64,000 nucleotides of DNA. Source: Rhodeus uyekii (taxonomy: Eukaryota; Chordata; Actinopteri; Cypriniformes; Acheilognathidae). The stretch covers positions 1,726,001 through 1,790,000 of the forward strand of contig JAWRVZ010000075.1 in NCBI GenBank assembly GCA_037043235.1, read 5' to 3'. Both the position numbers and the translations under genes were made by a program. The notes under the pieces are model-generated. The model made no database searches and was not told where the DNA came from. It saw only the letters and a program-made list of their open reading frames with translations. Below are positions 47,031-64,000 of the stretch, in pieces. Each line of letters starts with the position of its first letter. Position 1 is the first letter of the stretch.

Positions 47031-48059
47031 TGCTCAGATAATTGTCAGCTTCTATTGGTGCCAACAATATTTTATTATTTTCAACTTGACCACAATGTTT
47101 TCTTCTCCACCATTCAATGCATATTGCCTATACATAAATTGATCTTTATGTTATGTAATTGCAGATTAAAATCTATAAATCAAAAGATATAAGATAAGGC
47201 TCAGCACCCAAGGCTCTATCGCCTATTGCCTCAATGGTGTTCAGTGTCTTTGGGCGGATCGCCGGGCAAAAGCCATTTTAGGATTGTTTGTGATTTGGTT
47301 TTAGTGATTTAGGATTCCTCTTGATTACAAATAACTTTTCAGAGATTTAGGAGCTGATTTCAGTGCTAAAATGCTTGAAATACTAAAGCAGACATGTCCT
47401 TGTAATTAGGACCGACAACCATTTTTTTAAGTGTTTATCCTTAATTGGCAAGTTAGGAGCTACTTTTAGCCTTAAGATGCTATTCGGCCCCTGCTGTCCA
47501 AACTGCTGATAATCCTGAGCAACCCTTCCATTACATGTTTGCTAAGACTGATCCTGCTCTGGTGTCACAGAAGGTGTGTTGAGCATATTGTTATCATGAG
47601 CATAAGCACTTTCACCTACCAAGCATGTCACATGAAACTTTCTGTGCAATTTTTTCAGTTTCTTGTGCAACCTTATTTGTACCTATCTATGCAAAACTTG
47701 TTCTTGTCACATAAATTACACGTGCAAATGGATGATTCCTTCTTCATATACATATCTTGTCATACCTGTCTATCCTTATATGTGTTTGCATGTCCTCTCT
47801 GACCATACAGTTTTATACCATGTTCTTACTCACCTTTGCATGCTTCTAACAGGTTATCATTCCAGTTGATGTATCTTAAGAGTCCAGTAACAGGCATTCT
47901 GACCAGTGTGGTAATGGATGGTAAACTGCAGTTGCATATTTCGTTGAAGTCTTTGGTGGCAAAGCAAGTGTCAACATGCCAGAGAGTCTTCTAGGTAATG
48001 TAGTTTCCAGTGCCTCAAGGGTATTGATGTCCTCACTTTGACAAGTCCATGTAATGGTT
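47031..48059. other. Noncoding sequence between soga3 and kiaa0408
   Basis: No supported feature. A - strand open frame (about 48250-47876) begins inside the soga3 3'UTR and runs past its polyadenylation signal, so it is probably not translated. Confidence 0.4.
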
Positions 48060-48323
48060 TTCAGTGACGTATAACAGTCTTTATTTGCAAAAAAAAAAAA
48101 CCTGGTCCTGATGATGCGCCTTCCAATGGCAGCCGTATATATATGTGATTTGGGTAAAATAGCCTTTTGGAAATGAAGGTTTTGCAGACTTCTGTGCTTT
48201 AGCGTACTGTCTGTGCTTGGAAAGTAACTGTCCTGTGATTCTTCAACCATGGTGACATACACAACATTGACAAACAAACTAAACAAAGGGGCAAGACTAT
48301 GCTAATGAGTGGACGGATGGTGA
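48060..48323 (-). other. soga3: soga3 3'UTR (inferred)
   Basis: The - strand AATAAA at 48085-48080 (CAAATAAAGACTG), about 240 bases after the stop, is the nearest good polyadenylation signal. Confidence 0.55.
48080..48085 (-). terminator. soga3: Polyadenylation signal, soga3
   Basis: AATAAA on the - strand in the context GCAAATAAAGACTG. Confidence 0.55.
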
Positions 48324-56109
<7,786 letters not shown>

Positions 56110-56840
56110 TTCATATCGCAGACCTCCAACAACACTTGAACTTTATGACATTTAAGGAGAAAAATTAGATATTAAACTTTGTTACACAAGTAGGTAACTC
56201 ATTACAGTATGTATGTATGTATGTGTATATCAAATGCAAATATATATCAAATAAAATTAAGTTTTTTTTAATAATAAACCAATATGCAATATAATCGGGT
56301 TAGAACTTCCATTTGGATGTTTCAACCCATGTTTGGGTCAAATATGGACAAACCCAACAGAAAGATTTAATGAAAGAAAAAAAAAAACTTGTGTATAAAC
56401 ATGTAAATATAGGTTGGGTTTGTCGATATGTGATCCAAGCATGGGTTAAAACAACCCAGCATTTTTTAGAGTGTAAAAAATGTGAATTAATATCGAAGTG
56501 AGTATTTACATGCACGTTCATTTCAAACTTGTATGCAAATGCATGCATTCGACAATAAAGTTTTCGACACCCATCGCAGGCTTCCTTTAAGTAAGCCTCT
56601 AATGTTTGATCTGCTTTGCAAGTTTATAGTTAAAATAACCCCATTCTGTAATGGTTCGGTGCAGTCGTAATTTGAGTTATTCTGGGATGTTTTCTTACCT
56701 GTTTCTGAACTGTGCTCATGTGTTTCTGTGTGGGACAGCTCGCTTCAGCTCGAGGGTACCAGGCACTGCTTAGGCACGAGAGACACGGACGTTTAATATT
56801 CATGAGCTGACGTAGCATAAGGAAGTGTGAGTAACCTTTT
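56110..56840 (-). promoter_or_regulatory. soga3: soga3 5' region with candidate noncoding exon and CRE
   Basis: On the - strand TTCAGAAACAG|GTAAGA gives a good donor (exon end 56699), so a noncoding first exon may lie at about 56699-56800. A CRE-like TGACGTA lies at 56808-56814, just upstream. The intervening 56280-56480 contains a MITE with inverted GGTTGGGTTTGTC/GACAAACCCAAC phrases. Confidence 0.4.
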
Positions 56841-56875
56841 CGTTTTCTATCAATGTTGGCCTGTATATACACATA

Positions 56876-57078
56876 CGGTGACACTTTAGTCATGCATGTT
56901 ACTAGAATATTGGCTGATTAATAGTATTATAAAGCACATATAAATGCATCCCTCACTCCTACCCAATGCCTAAACTTAACAACTACCTTACTGACTATTA
57001 ATAAGCAATAATTAAGAGTTTATTGCTGGAAAAGTCGCAGTTAATAATGAGAATTGGACCATAATCTAAAGTGTGACC
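56876..57078. mobile_element. Small MITE with GGTCACACTTTAG-type ends
   Basis: The left end GGTGACACTTTAG and the right end, inverted, CTAAAGTGTGACC bracket a 200-bp noncoding segment. Confidence 0.65.
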
Positions 57079-57089
57079 AAACACATGAA

Positions 57090-57310
57090 AAAATAAGGGC
57101 TCTAAATGGGTGTTTTGGTGTGGCTGTTCCCCAAAGAATCTTTCAGTGAACAGATCTTAAAATATCAGCTTTTTAAATATATTTTAATAATCTAACAAAC
57201 CTTTTTCCGGTATATAGAACCTTTTGTGCAATTGAACGGTTCCATGGATGTGAAAGCTTCTTTATGGAACCATCAATGCCGATAAAGAACTTCATTTTTA
57301 AGAGAATTTG
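57090..57310. repeat. Dispersed fish repeat (GGTTCCATGGATGT type)
   Basis: AACCTTTTGTGCAATTGAAC, GGTTCCATGGATGT and ATGGAACCATCAATGCC followed by GATAAAGAACTTCATTTTTA are landmarks of a very common teleost repeat. Confidence 0.65.
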
Positions 57311-58938
57311 AATATTATTCACATGTTAGTTATTATTATGTCTTTTAGGTTTATATATGTGTGTCTGTGTGCAGTTGTGTTGTCCCTTTAAAACCCAAGG
57401 AGGATGAGGACTGAATGCTGCTGGAGTTTGCTGCTTTCCGGATGAGCTGGTGAAAATGCAGCGTCATTCCCTCGACACTATTATACAAGAATAGATTGAA
57501 AAGGTCAGTCTGCAGTTTGTTCTACTGGCAGGCCAGTAGTCGGACTACAACAGAAAATATGCTATGCACCTCAGCAGCGAAGGCACAACAAATGTGCTGT
57601 TAAAAATGTATTTTTTTCTCAAGAATTTTCTCAATTTCTCAAGGCCCATAGACTTGGTTTATCCCTAATCTTGGTCTCTCTCATATGCAATTGTCACATT
57701 TACTGTCACTTAAATGAAATGCTATTAATTGCAATTTAAATGTCATTGAGTCACAAGTGAATCTCAGGTCATTGCACTGACATTAGTCTGTAATACTGCC
57801 TGTGAACACTAGAGAGCGCTGTCTGTCTGTGTACTTTGCTGGAAATGTTATCTCATAAATAGTAGTAATAACATAACCTATTACATAGTTTGAGGTCTCA
57901 GCTGTTTTAATTTAAGAGGTGCATACAATATCTATCTATCTATCATTCTGCTCATCAGTGGTATTGCATGTCTCACATAACAATGGTCTCAAAAGTAAAG
58001 ACTCAGATTATTTGACGTGAATATATATTTAACATGAATTTGTCTTATCTCATACACAGTCCATGACAGGTGGCTTTTTGTGAAGAGACAAAGACGAGCC
58101 AATTATCTCAGGTAACTTATATTACCAGTGGAACAGATTGAGAGAAAGGTGAAACCCCTTTCTGTTAATAGGGACAGTGGAAATCTCTGGCCTATTTGAA
58201 ATCCTCTTACTGACGAACATCCTTGGTCAGACAAGGGAAGAGAGGGAGAGAGAGAGAGAGAGAGAGAGTTAAACAAACGCATTTTCTCTAAACTGCTAGA
58301 TTAACCAGCACATTTATTTCAATTCCCATAACTTGCACAAAGTGCAAATTATTTGGAGTAAAAAATTAAAATGTTTCAATGTTTTAAATCTTCAGAAACA
58401 GAGATTTTTCCCTGAAAGCCTGTCCTTAATTAACAATGGTTATAATTATAATGCATTATTTAAAGAATATGCTTTAAATCAAAGATTATGTTTTTGTAGT
58501 GTGTGGGAAGTCTTTTTGACGATTGCTGAAAAATTAGATTTTTTAATTAACATGGATTCAGTTTGTTGTATTAAAACCGCGTAATTTAAACAATGCGTCA
58601 AATAATTAATTTAACTTGTTTGCAGAGTAAAATGTTTTGTAATTAATTAAATTATGCCACAAGACTTGTGAATTGCAAATGAGATATATTAAAGAGTTTT
58701 TTTCATTAAGAGAAACGTTTTCTCAAATCCAGTTTTCCAGCTTATCTCTCTCACAACAAATGCAACATTTCTAGCTTTCAGATGGATATGTGCATGAGAA
58801 ACATTGCTATTGTCGTGTGTAAATGTCATATTTATTGCACCTATCCAGTCTGGTTAATAGTTTTGGTTTGATACCGCCAGTGTGTTTCCCCTGCAGTGAC
58901 CTGAATAACGCTGCAAGCTCTGACGTGGATATAAGCTC
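57311..58938. other. Unique noncoding sequence
   Basis: A (GA)n tract lies at 58246-58268. The open frame at 58333-58584 lacks splice support. No gene recognised. Confidence 0.4.
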
Positions 58939-59176
58939 TTTTACAGCGAAAGCCAATTTACGGCCTGATTAGACCAGATCTGTCTGCCCAACCCTCAAAG
59001 CTCTGGCCTGCGAGCTCCATCACAGCCCAAAGGACACTTAATTAGAAGTTCAGGAAGGAGAGAGACGGAGGCAGAGGGTCTGTGAACAACTACGATAAAT
59101 GTGACTGTAGCCAGATTAAAAGTTCTCCCATTAAAAGTTATAATTTTTTGTCTAGTCACTTGGAAAAGGCAACATC
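58939..59176 (+). repeat. CNE-like segment S, left copy of an inverted pair
   Basis: Non-repetitive, balanced composition, with CCTGATTAGACCAGATCTGT, CTCTGGCCTGCGA and GGACACTTAATTAGAAGTTC. Its reverse complement, over 90% identical by eye, lies at 61741-61967. The left copy has an extra 15-bp tandem duplication of a TTAAAAGTTCTCCCA phrase. Confidence 0.9.
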
Positions 59177-59290
59177 AGGTTCATTTTTTATCCATCATTA
59201 ATGTAAAACACAAAAACATTTTTGCAGATTTAAAAAAGAAAAACTGAAATATCTCATGGTCCTAAGTATTCAGACCCTTTGCTCAATTTC

Positions 59291-60384
59291 TCTCTCTCTC
59301 ACTCTTTTGGCAAAACCATAAGCACTTTTCACCCGTTTAGACACAACTTTTCAACACATTTTCATTGTGATGCACCCGTGCTGCATAATGCTGAGCACAG
59401 GTGACAAATGTCAGACACAATTAAAGCACTGTTCTCACCACTTGAACACAACAACTCAAAATTGATCACACTTTTGTCTAATGGTGTGAGGGAGCATATA
59501 TGGTTAGCCAGTTCAGAGACAATAGATAGAAATCTGAGAGGAAGAGTTCATATGAGAGGAGGTTGAGGTGGTCAGTGTGGTCAGCGAAGACAAAAAACAG
59601 TAATATCTGATGAAATCAGAGCTACTGTGATTGATCAAGTTCTTGTCCATGCTATGAGCATGAGGGAGGCTGGACAAAGGGTACAACCAAACATCAGTAG
59701 ATTCACTGTGTCCACCTTAATCCCAAGATTTTAGACATTATAGTACAGTATGTAAATGTATGCAGCAATTACTGTGTGACATACTATATATATATATGTA
59801 CCACAGTATACTGTAAGTAAATATGTTTTACAGCAGTACATCACTGTAATAATGTACTGTAGTGTTGTAATGGAGGGTTGGTCTAACTTTTTGTAGGCGT
59901 AGTATTCATGTATATTTTTGTACTTTATTTTTACATGGGCTTACTGCACACATGTGGCAAACGCAAAAGATTTGTTTGTTTTTACAAGTGCTATGTGTAA
60001 ATGCACAACATTTCTGTTTTGTCTTTTTGTACAAGTGCTAAATGCACAGGTTTTTTTGTTTTGCAACATGCATTTAGCCTACCGTGAACAATAAACATGT
60101 ATTTCTCCAGCTTCATGTCCTGAGCATTGTGTTTTCTTTTTTTCTTCGTAGTGTTTAGTGACTGTTCCGTAGTGTTTTTCATTTTGATTGACTCAGGGCT
60201 CGATTTGACAACATAGTTCAGTTCTGAGCACAGATTGAACTGTTTTGAGGTGAAAGTTTGGTTTTGCAAGAAGAGTCTGAGGTTTGTTGAATGTAGCTTG
60301 AAAAATGGATTTTGTGTTCACAGTTTAGAGAAAAAGAGAGCAGCTTTCAAGAAATGTGTCTTAGCAATCAAGAAAAACTGTAGT
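59291..60384 (+). mobile_element. Second transposon nested in the Tc1-like element
   Basis: The Tc1-like sequence stops at about 59290 and resumes at TAGTAGAAGCACC (about 60386). The inserted DNA contains the + strand phrase (59590-59720) reading VISDEIRATVIDQVLVHAMS followed by MREAGQRVQP, a helix-turn-helix N terminus of another Tc1/mariner-type transposase. The rest of that gene is missing. The exact ends of the insert are not resolved. Confidence 0.65.
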
Positions 60385-60505
60385 AGAAGCACCTTTTTTT
60401 CCGAATACAGCCGTGAGTCTTTTTGGGAAAGATGCAACAAGTTTTTCACACCTGGATTTGGGGATCCTCTGTATTTGACAGGTGATGAGCAGTGCCTGGT
60501 TTTAT

Positions 60506-60933
60506 CTACACATACCAATTAGAACTAAGGCCAAAAAGTTCTATCTTGGTCTCATCAGACCAGAGACTCTTATTTCTCACCATCTTGGAGTCCTTCAGAT
60601 GTTTTTTAGCAAACTCCATACGGGCTTTCATGTGTCTTGCACTGAGGAGAAGCTTCTGTCGGGCCACTCTTCCATAACGCCTCGACTGGTGGAGAGCTGC
60701 AGTGATGGTTGACTTTCTACAACTTTCTCCCATCTCTACCGACTGCATCTCTGGAGCTCAGCGACAGTGATCTTTGGGTTCTTCTTTACCTCTCTCACCA
60801 AGGCTCTTCTCCCCCGATAGCTCAGTTTGACCGGATGGCCAGCTCTAGGAAGGGTTCTGGTCGTGCCAAACGTCTCCCATTTAAGGATTACGGAGGCCAC
60901 TGTGCTCTTAGGAACCTTAAGTGCAGCAGACAT
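60506..60933 (-). pseudogene. Tc1-like transposase pseudogene
   Basis: The - strand frame 60933-60736 gives the DNA-binding part (NTVAS-like KSTVASVILKWETFGTT and GRRALVREVKKNPKITVAEL). A frameshift of two inserted bases near 60740 separates it from 60748-60506, which gives HMKARMEFAKKHLKDSKM and LWSDETKIELFG, the first catalytic Asp region. The remaining catalytic part is deleted at a junction near 60475. Confidence 0.9.
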
Positions 60934-61489
60934 TTTTTTTGTAACCTTGTCCAGATCTGTGACTTGCTACAATTCTGTCTCTGAGCTCTTCAGGCAGTTC
61001 TTTTGACCTCATGATTCTCATTTGCTCTGACATGCACTGTGAGCTGTAAGGTCTTATATAGACAGGTGTGTGGCTTTCCTAAACAAGTCCAATCAGTTTA
61101 ATCAAACACAGCTGGACTCAAATGAAGGTGTAGAAGCATCTCAAGGATGATCAGAAGAAATGGACAGCACCTGAGTTATATATATGAGTGTCACAGCAAA
61201 GGGTCTGAATACTTAGGACCATGAGATATTTTAGTTTTTCTTTTTTAATAAATTGAAAAAATGTCAATAATTCTGTGTTTTTCTGTCAATGTGGGATGCT
61301 GTGTGTACATTAACGAGGAAAAAAATGAACTTAAATGATTTTAGCAAATGGCTGCAATATAACAAAGAATGAAAAATTGAAGGGGGTCTGAATACTTTCC
61401 CTACCCACTGTATTCCAAACACACACCAAGATTTGATGTCATTTATGTTTATAGATTTGTTACGTTTTTTGTTACCAAATTGTTACGTT

Positions 61490-62255
61490 TAAAGGCCCAT
61501 TCACATGAAGATCAATGGCAATATTAAAGGGTTACTTCATCCAAAAATGGAAATTCTGTCATCATTTATTCACCCTCATGTCATTCTAAACCCGTAAGAC
61601 TTTTGTTCATCTTCAGAACACAAATGAAGATCTTTTTAATGAAATCTGAGAGATTTCTGTCCCTTCATTGGCCTTTAATCTTAACATTTTTGCTATAAAA
61701 ATAAATTACATCAAATATTGGAGTGTGTTTGGATATATGTGATGTTCCCTTTTCCAAGTGACTAGAAAAAACAATCATAATAACTTTTAATCTGGCCACA
61801 GTCACATTTAACGTAGTTGTTCACAGACCCTCTGCCTCCGTCTCTCTCCTTCCTGAACTTCTAATTAAGTGTCCTTTGGGCTGTGATGGATTTCGCAGGC
61901 CAGAGCTTTGAGGGGTTGGGCAGACAGATCTGGTCTAATCAGGCTGTAATTGGCTTTTGCTGTAAAATTATGAACTTGTAGAAGCGTCAAAGTGGGAGTA
62001 GCTGTCAATGGAGGGTGTTTTGAAGAGGAACAAAAGTTTTATGGGTTTGGAACGACATATAAGCGCATGCTGCATTAATGTTGTCTGTCACTTTAAATGC
62101 ACTAGCTCATTAAAGTTGGAGGGTGAATTTTGACTGGCTGTCGATGTTTTGTCTTTTTCAAAATGTCTCCAACATTCCTCTGTGTTTTTATCGTTATAGT
62201 AGCTATTAAAACTTTTGTCCTTGTGTATCGCCGGTGTAAATGACCCTTAATGCTT
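61490..62255. mobile_element. Probable DNA element hosting segment S' and a MITE
   Basis: GTTTAAAGGCCCATTCACAT at the left and, inverted, GGTGTAAATGACCCTTAA at the right look like terminal repeats. Inside, 61525-61690 (GTCATCATTTATTCACCCTC, TTCATCTTCAGAACACAAAT) and 61978-62062 (TCAATGGAGGGTGTTTTG, GGGTTTGGAACGACA) are two ends of one common fish MITE, separated by segment S'. Confidence 0.55.
61741..61967 (-). repeat. CNE-like segment S', right inverted copy
   Basis: Reverse complement of 58939-59176 with only scattered differences (for example GCGAGCTCC against GCGAAATCC and ACGATAAATG against ACGTTAAATG). Confidence 0.9.
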
Positions 62256-62520
62256 AAAGTTAAATACATTTTCAGTCATTTGTAGGTAGTTGAATAGAGT
62301 GAGACAAGACAGAAAATGAGGTTGACATCCTGTTTATTTCATTCAGTTCTTTATCAACTGGTGTAATCATTTATTATAAGAGGAGCACTGACGCTGAACA
62401 CGGTGAATGTGATTTACATGAAGTACAACATGATCCTGGATCAACTGTCTGTTGATCCTGGAATAACATTACAGTTAACCAATCAGATTTGGGGGACAGT
62501 TAATGTCAAGTTTAAGCTGA
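62256..62520. other. Unique noncoding sequence
   Basis: Nothing recognised. Confidence 0.4.
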
Positions 62521-62660
62521 GTGTGGCGTTGCAAGCGCCACGGGTTTGATTCCAAGGGAAAGCAAGAACTGATTAGAATGTCAATGTGTGTCTTGAATGC
62601 AATGCAAGTCGCTTTGGATAAAAGCGTCTGCCAAATGCATAAATGTAAAGTGTAAATGTA
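62521..62660 (+). mobile_element. tRNA-derived SINE, copy 4 (5'-truncated)
   Basis: It begins inside the tRNA-like head (GTGGCGTTGCAAGCGCCACG), has the B box GGGTTTGATTCCAAGGG and a complete tail TTGGATAAAAGCGTCTGCC plus AAATGCATAAATGTAAA. Confidence 0.88.
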
Positions 62661-63432
62661 AGCTTTCAACCATGTTTAGGTGCTTCTACATTAGTGTTAT
62701 TCATCTACTACTTCCCTCTGATTTCAGGGATAAGTTATGGTTAGAGTTAGGACTTTTTTGGACAGGAATGTTGTTCCAGGATCAACAAAATAGGGTGATC
62801 TTGGAACATATCTAACTAACAAAATCACCATGTGCAGACCACAAACACAGCCTGTGTACTTCCTGTGTGAGCGGAAGAGTATTCATTCATAGAGAAGATA
62901 TACAGCATAAATAGCACATGTTTTGAGAGTTGTCTTCCTATTTTCAGAATTGTGGGATTTTTAAAACGATTTCCATTAAAGGGGACAAAAAGCAAAATTA
63001 GTGTAGCTTTAATGCAATATGACTTTTGCAAAAACTTCATAAAAGCTACATGCACAAAGCAATAGAGAGGTGTACACATTCCTGAATAGATATTAAGGAC
63101 ACAAGTGTGTGTGTGCAGTATGTGTGTCTAAATTTACATGTGAACAAAAACATGTAAAACTACCTGAGTATAAAGCCATGATACCATCATTACTGCATGC
63201 ATTCTCAGGAACTCGTTTAGTACAGGAAATTCAATGAAACATATCTAATGCAAAAGTATAAACCCACCAAATATAAAGTGATTTTCTTTGGTAGAATTGT
63301 ATTGCCATTGTAGAAATCGCCTATTTGTAATAACGGTCACCGGAGTCCTTAAACAGCACTGTTTCACTACAAATAAAGATTCAAACAGACAATTATTATA
63401 GCTATACAAAAATAGAACATGAGACTGTGGAA
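62661..63432. other. Noncoding sequence, may include a 3'UTR
   Basis: It lies downstream (on the - strand) of the orphan exon at 63433-63741. No clear AATAAA was found on that strand close to the stop. Confidence 0.35.
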
Positions 63433-63741
63433 TTAGCGGTATTTTCTGCATGCGTTATGGAGGAGATTCTTGAACGGCTCCATATCGTTTGTTGTTTCAG
63501 GATTCAAGAAAACTGGCTGCCACGAGACCAGAGGAAGGACATTTACCATCAGCTGCTTATATTCAATCATATCTTTAAGAGATCTGTTATCATGTGGTAA
63601 AAACAAGTTTAAACGACTATTCTCCCCCAGATGATGTATAAATATCTCAAAGTAGATTGCTTTCGGTTCAGATTCGGCGTATCGCGAGGGACATGTTAGA
63701 TTATACAAATTTTCACAATTCGCCAAAACATCAGGAGATGA
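63433..63741 (-). CDS. Terminal coding exon of an unidentified gene
   Basis: 102 codons plus TAA follow a strong acceptor, TGACGTCCCTTTCTCAG|TCATCT, with a clear pyrimidine tract. The predicted end starts SSPDVLANCENLYNLTCPSR and closes FKNLLHNACRKYR. It contains three Cys (residues 9, 16 and 97 of the exon) and two N-glycosylation-type sequons (NLT and NRS), so an extracellular protein is conceivable. There is no ATG near the exon start, so the start must lie in an upstream exon, beyond the window or in the remaining 260 bases. I do not recognise the family. It does not look like LEG1 or THEMIS, the human neighbours on this side. A spurious frame remains possible. Confidence 0.45.
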   Translation of the reverse strand, partial: SSPDVLANCENLYNLTCPSRYAESEPKAIYFEIFIHHLGENSRLNLFLPHDNRSLKDMIEYKQLMVNVLPLVSWQPVFLNPETTNDMEPFKNLLHNACRKYR

Positions 63742-64000
63742 CTGAGAAAGGGACGTCACACAGAATTGGTATTCTTAAGAAATGTCCCTAGTTTGAAATA
63801 CAGTCAGCAAGTTAACCAAAAGAAGACCAATTTCATTTTTACAATTACCAAACAGTCTGTTGTGGTTGAGATTACGTGGACATTTTTGAAACCCATGAGA
63901 TCTAGGGTTTCCGTGTTTGTTTTTTTCAGTCATGTTTTCCTTTTCCTTTCTTTTGTTTCTTTCCATTTTCCATGACCTCCGGCGCCTTACTGATACCATT
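63742..64000. other. Presumed intron or flanking sequence
   Basis: Upstream of the orphan exon on the - strand. No further exon recognised before the window ends. Confidence 0.35.

Larger units (their letters stand above)
59177..61410 (-). mobile_element. Tc1-like element, broken and nested
   Basis: The right terminus CCCTACCCACTG (61410, followed by TA) and the inner repeat AGTATTCAGACCCTTTGCT (about 59270-59290 and, inverted, 61196-61215) define a Tc1-like element with long terminal repeats. The left terminus is cut off and begins inside the repeat at 59177. A second element occupies 59291-60384. The transposase is broken. Confidence 0.88.

Noticed and set aside
47876..48286. - strand frame of about 124-136 codons downstream of soga3
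   Set aside because: It overlaps the soga3 3'UTR, runs through its polyadenylation signal, contains a poly-T-derived Phe run and has no splice sites or known family. Kept only as a low-probability candidate.

Overview
This window is teleost nuclear DNA, most likely from a cyprinid fish. It is AT-rich and gene-poor, with spliced genes. Transposons and microsatellites fill the gaps. The copies include tRNA-headed SINEs with the fish tail ending GCATAAATGTAAA, Tc1/mariner, pogo and hAT relics, solo LTRs, and long AC, AT and TATC arrays. No prokaryotic-style operon, CRISPR array, rRNA gene or functional tRNA gene is visible.

Three protein-coding genes can be read. (1) rnf146, the PAR-directed RING/WWE E3 ubiquitin ligase, has a single coding exon on the + strand (24839-25942). 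A CpG-rich noncoding first exon lies near 22.74-22.95 kb and a long 3'UTR follows. (2) A KIAA0408 homologue lies on the - strand with five coding exons between 43998 and 40897. Together they predict 566 aa. (3) soga3 (MTCL3) lies on the - strand with six coding exons between 56109 and 48324, predicting 819 aa. Its last exon encodes a short hydrophobic, membrane-anchor-like tail. The order rnf146, kiaa0408, soga3, with the last two on the same strand, matches human 6q22.33, so this is a conserved synteny block. An unidentified terminal exon on the - strand (63433-63741) suggests that a fourth gene enters from the right edge.

Layout. 0-16 kb has no recognisable coding exon. It holds an AT-rich minisatellite, several LTR, hAT, SINE and MITE copies, and diverged local duplications of non-repetitive DNA. 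16.6-18.1 kb holds a CpG-rich stretch with a good - strand splice donor, followed by a 1.07 kb CT satellite. 19-22.6 kb holds old duplications, a LINE 3' end and a hAT MITE. 22.7-27.7 kb is rnf146. 28-40 kb is transposon-rich: a Tc1/mariner pseudogene, a TIR element carrying a higher-order 31-bp satellite, a dispersed MITE, retroelement fragments and a pogo-like element. 40.1-45.5 kb is kiaa0408. 46.5-56.8 kb holds soga3 and its promoter; introns carry a 1.3 kb tetranucleotide array and a transposon copy with a perfect 100-bp inverted repeat. 57-62.3 kb is a nested transposon cluster. It is bracketed by two nearly identical, inverted copies of a roughly 230-bp non-repetitive segment, the most unusual structure in the window.

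No new biochemical system is evident. The strongest candidates for follow-up are the inverted, CNE-like duplication at 58.9/61.7 kb, the choice between a soluble and a membrane-anchored SOGA3 C terminus, the soga3 GC-AG intron with a SINE relic at its acceptor, and the orphan exon at 63.4 kb.
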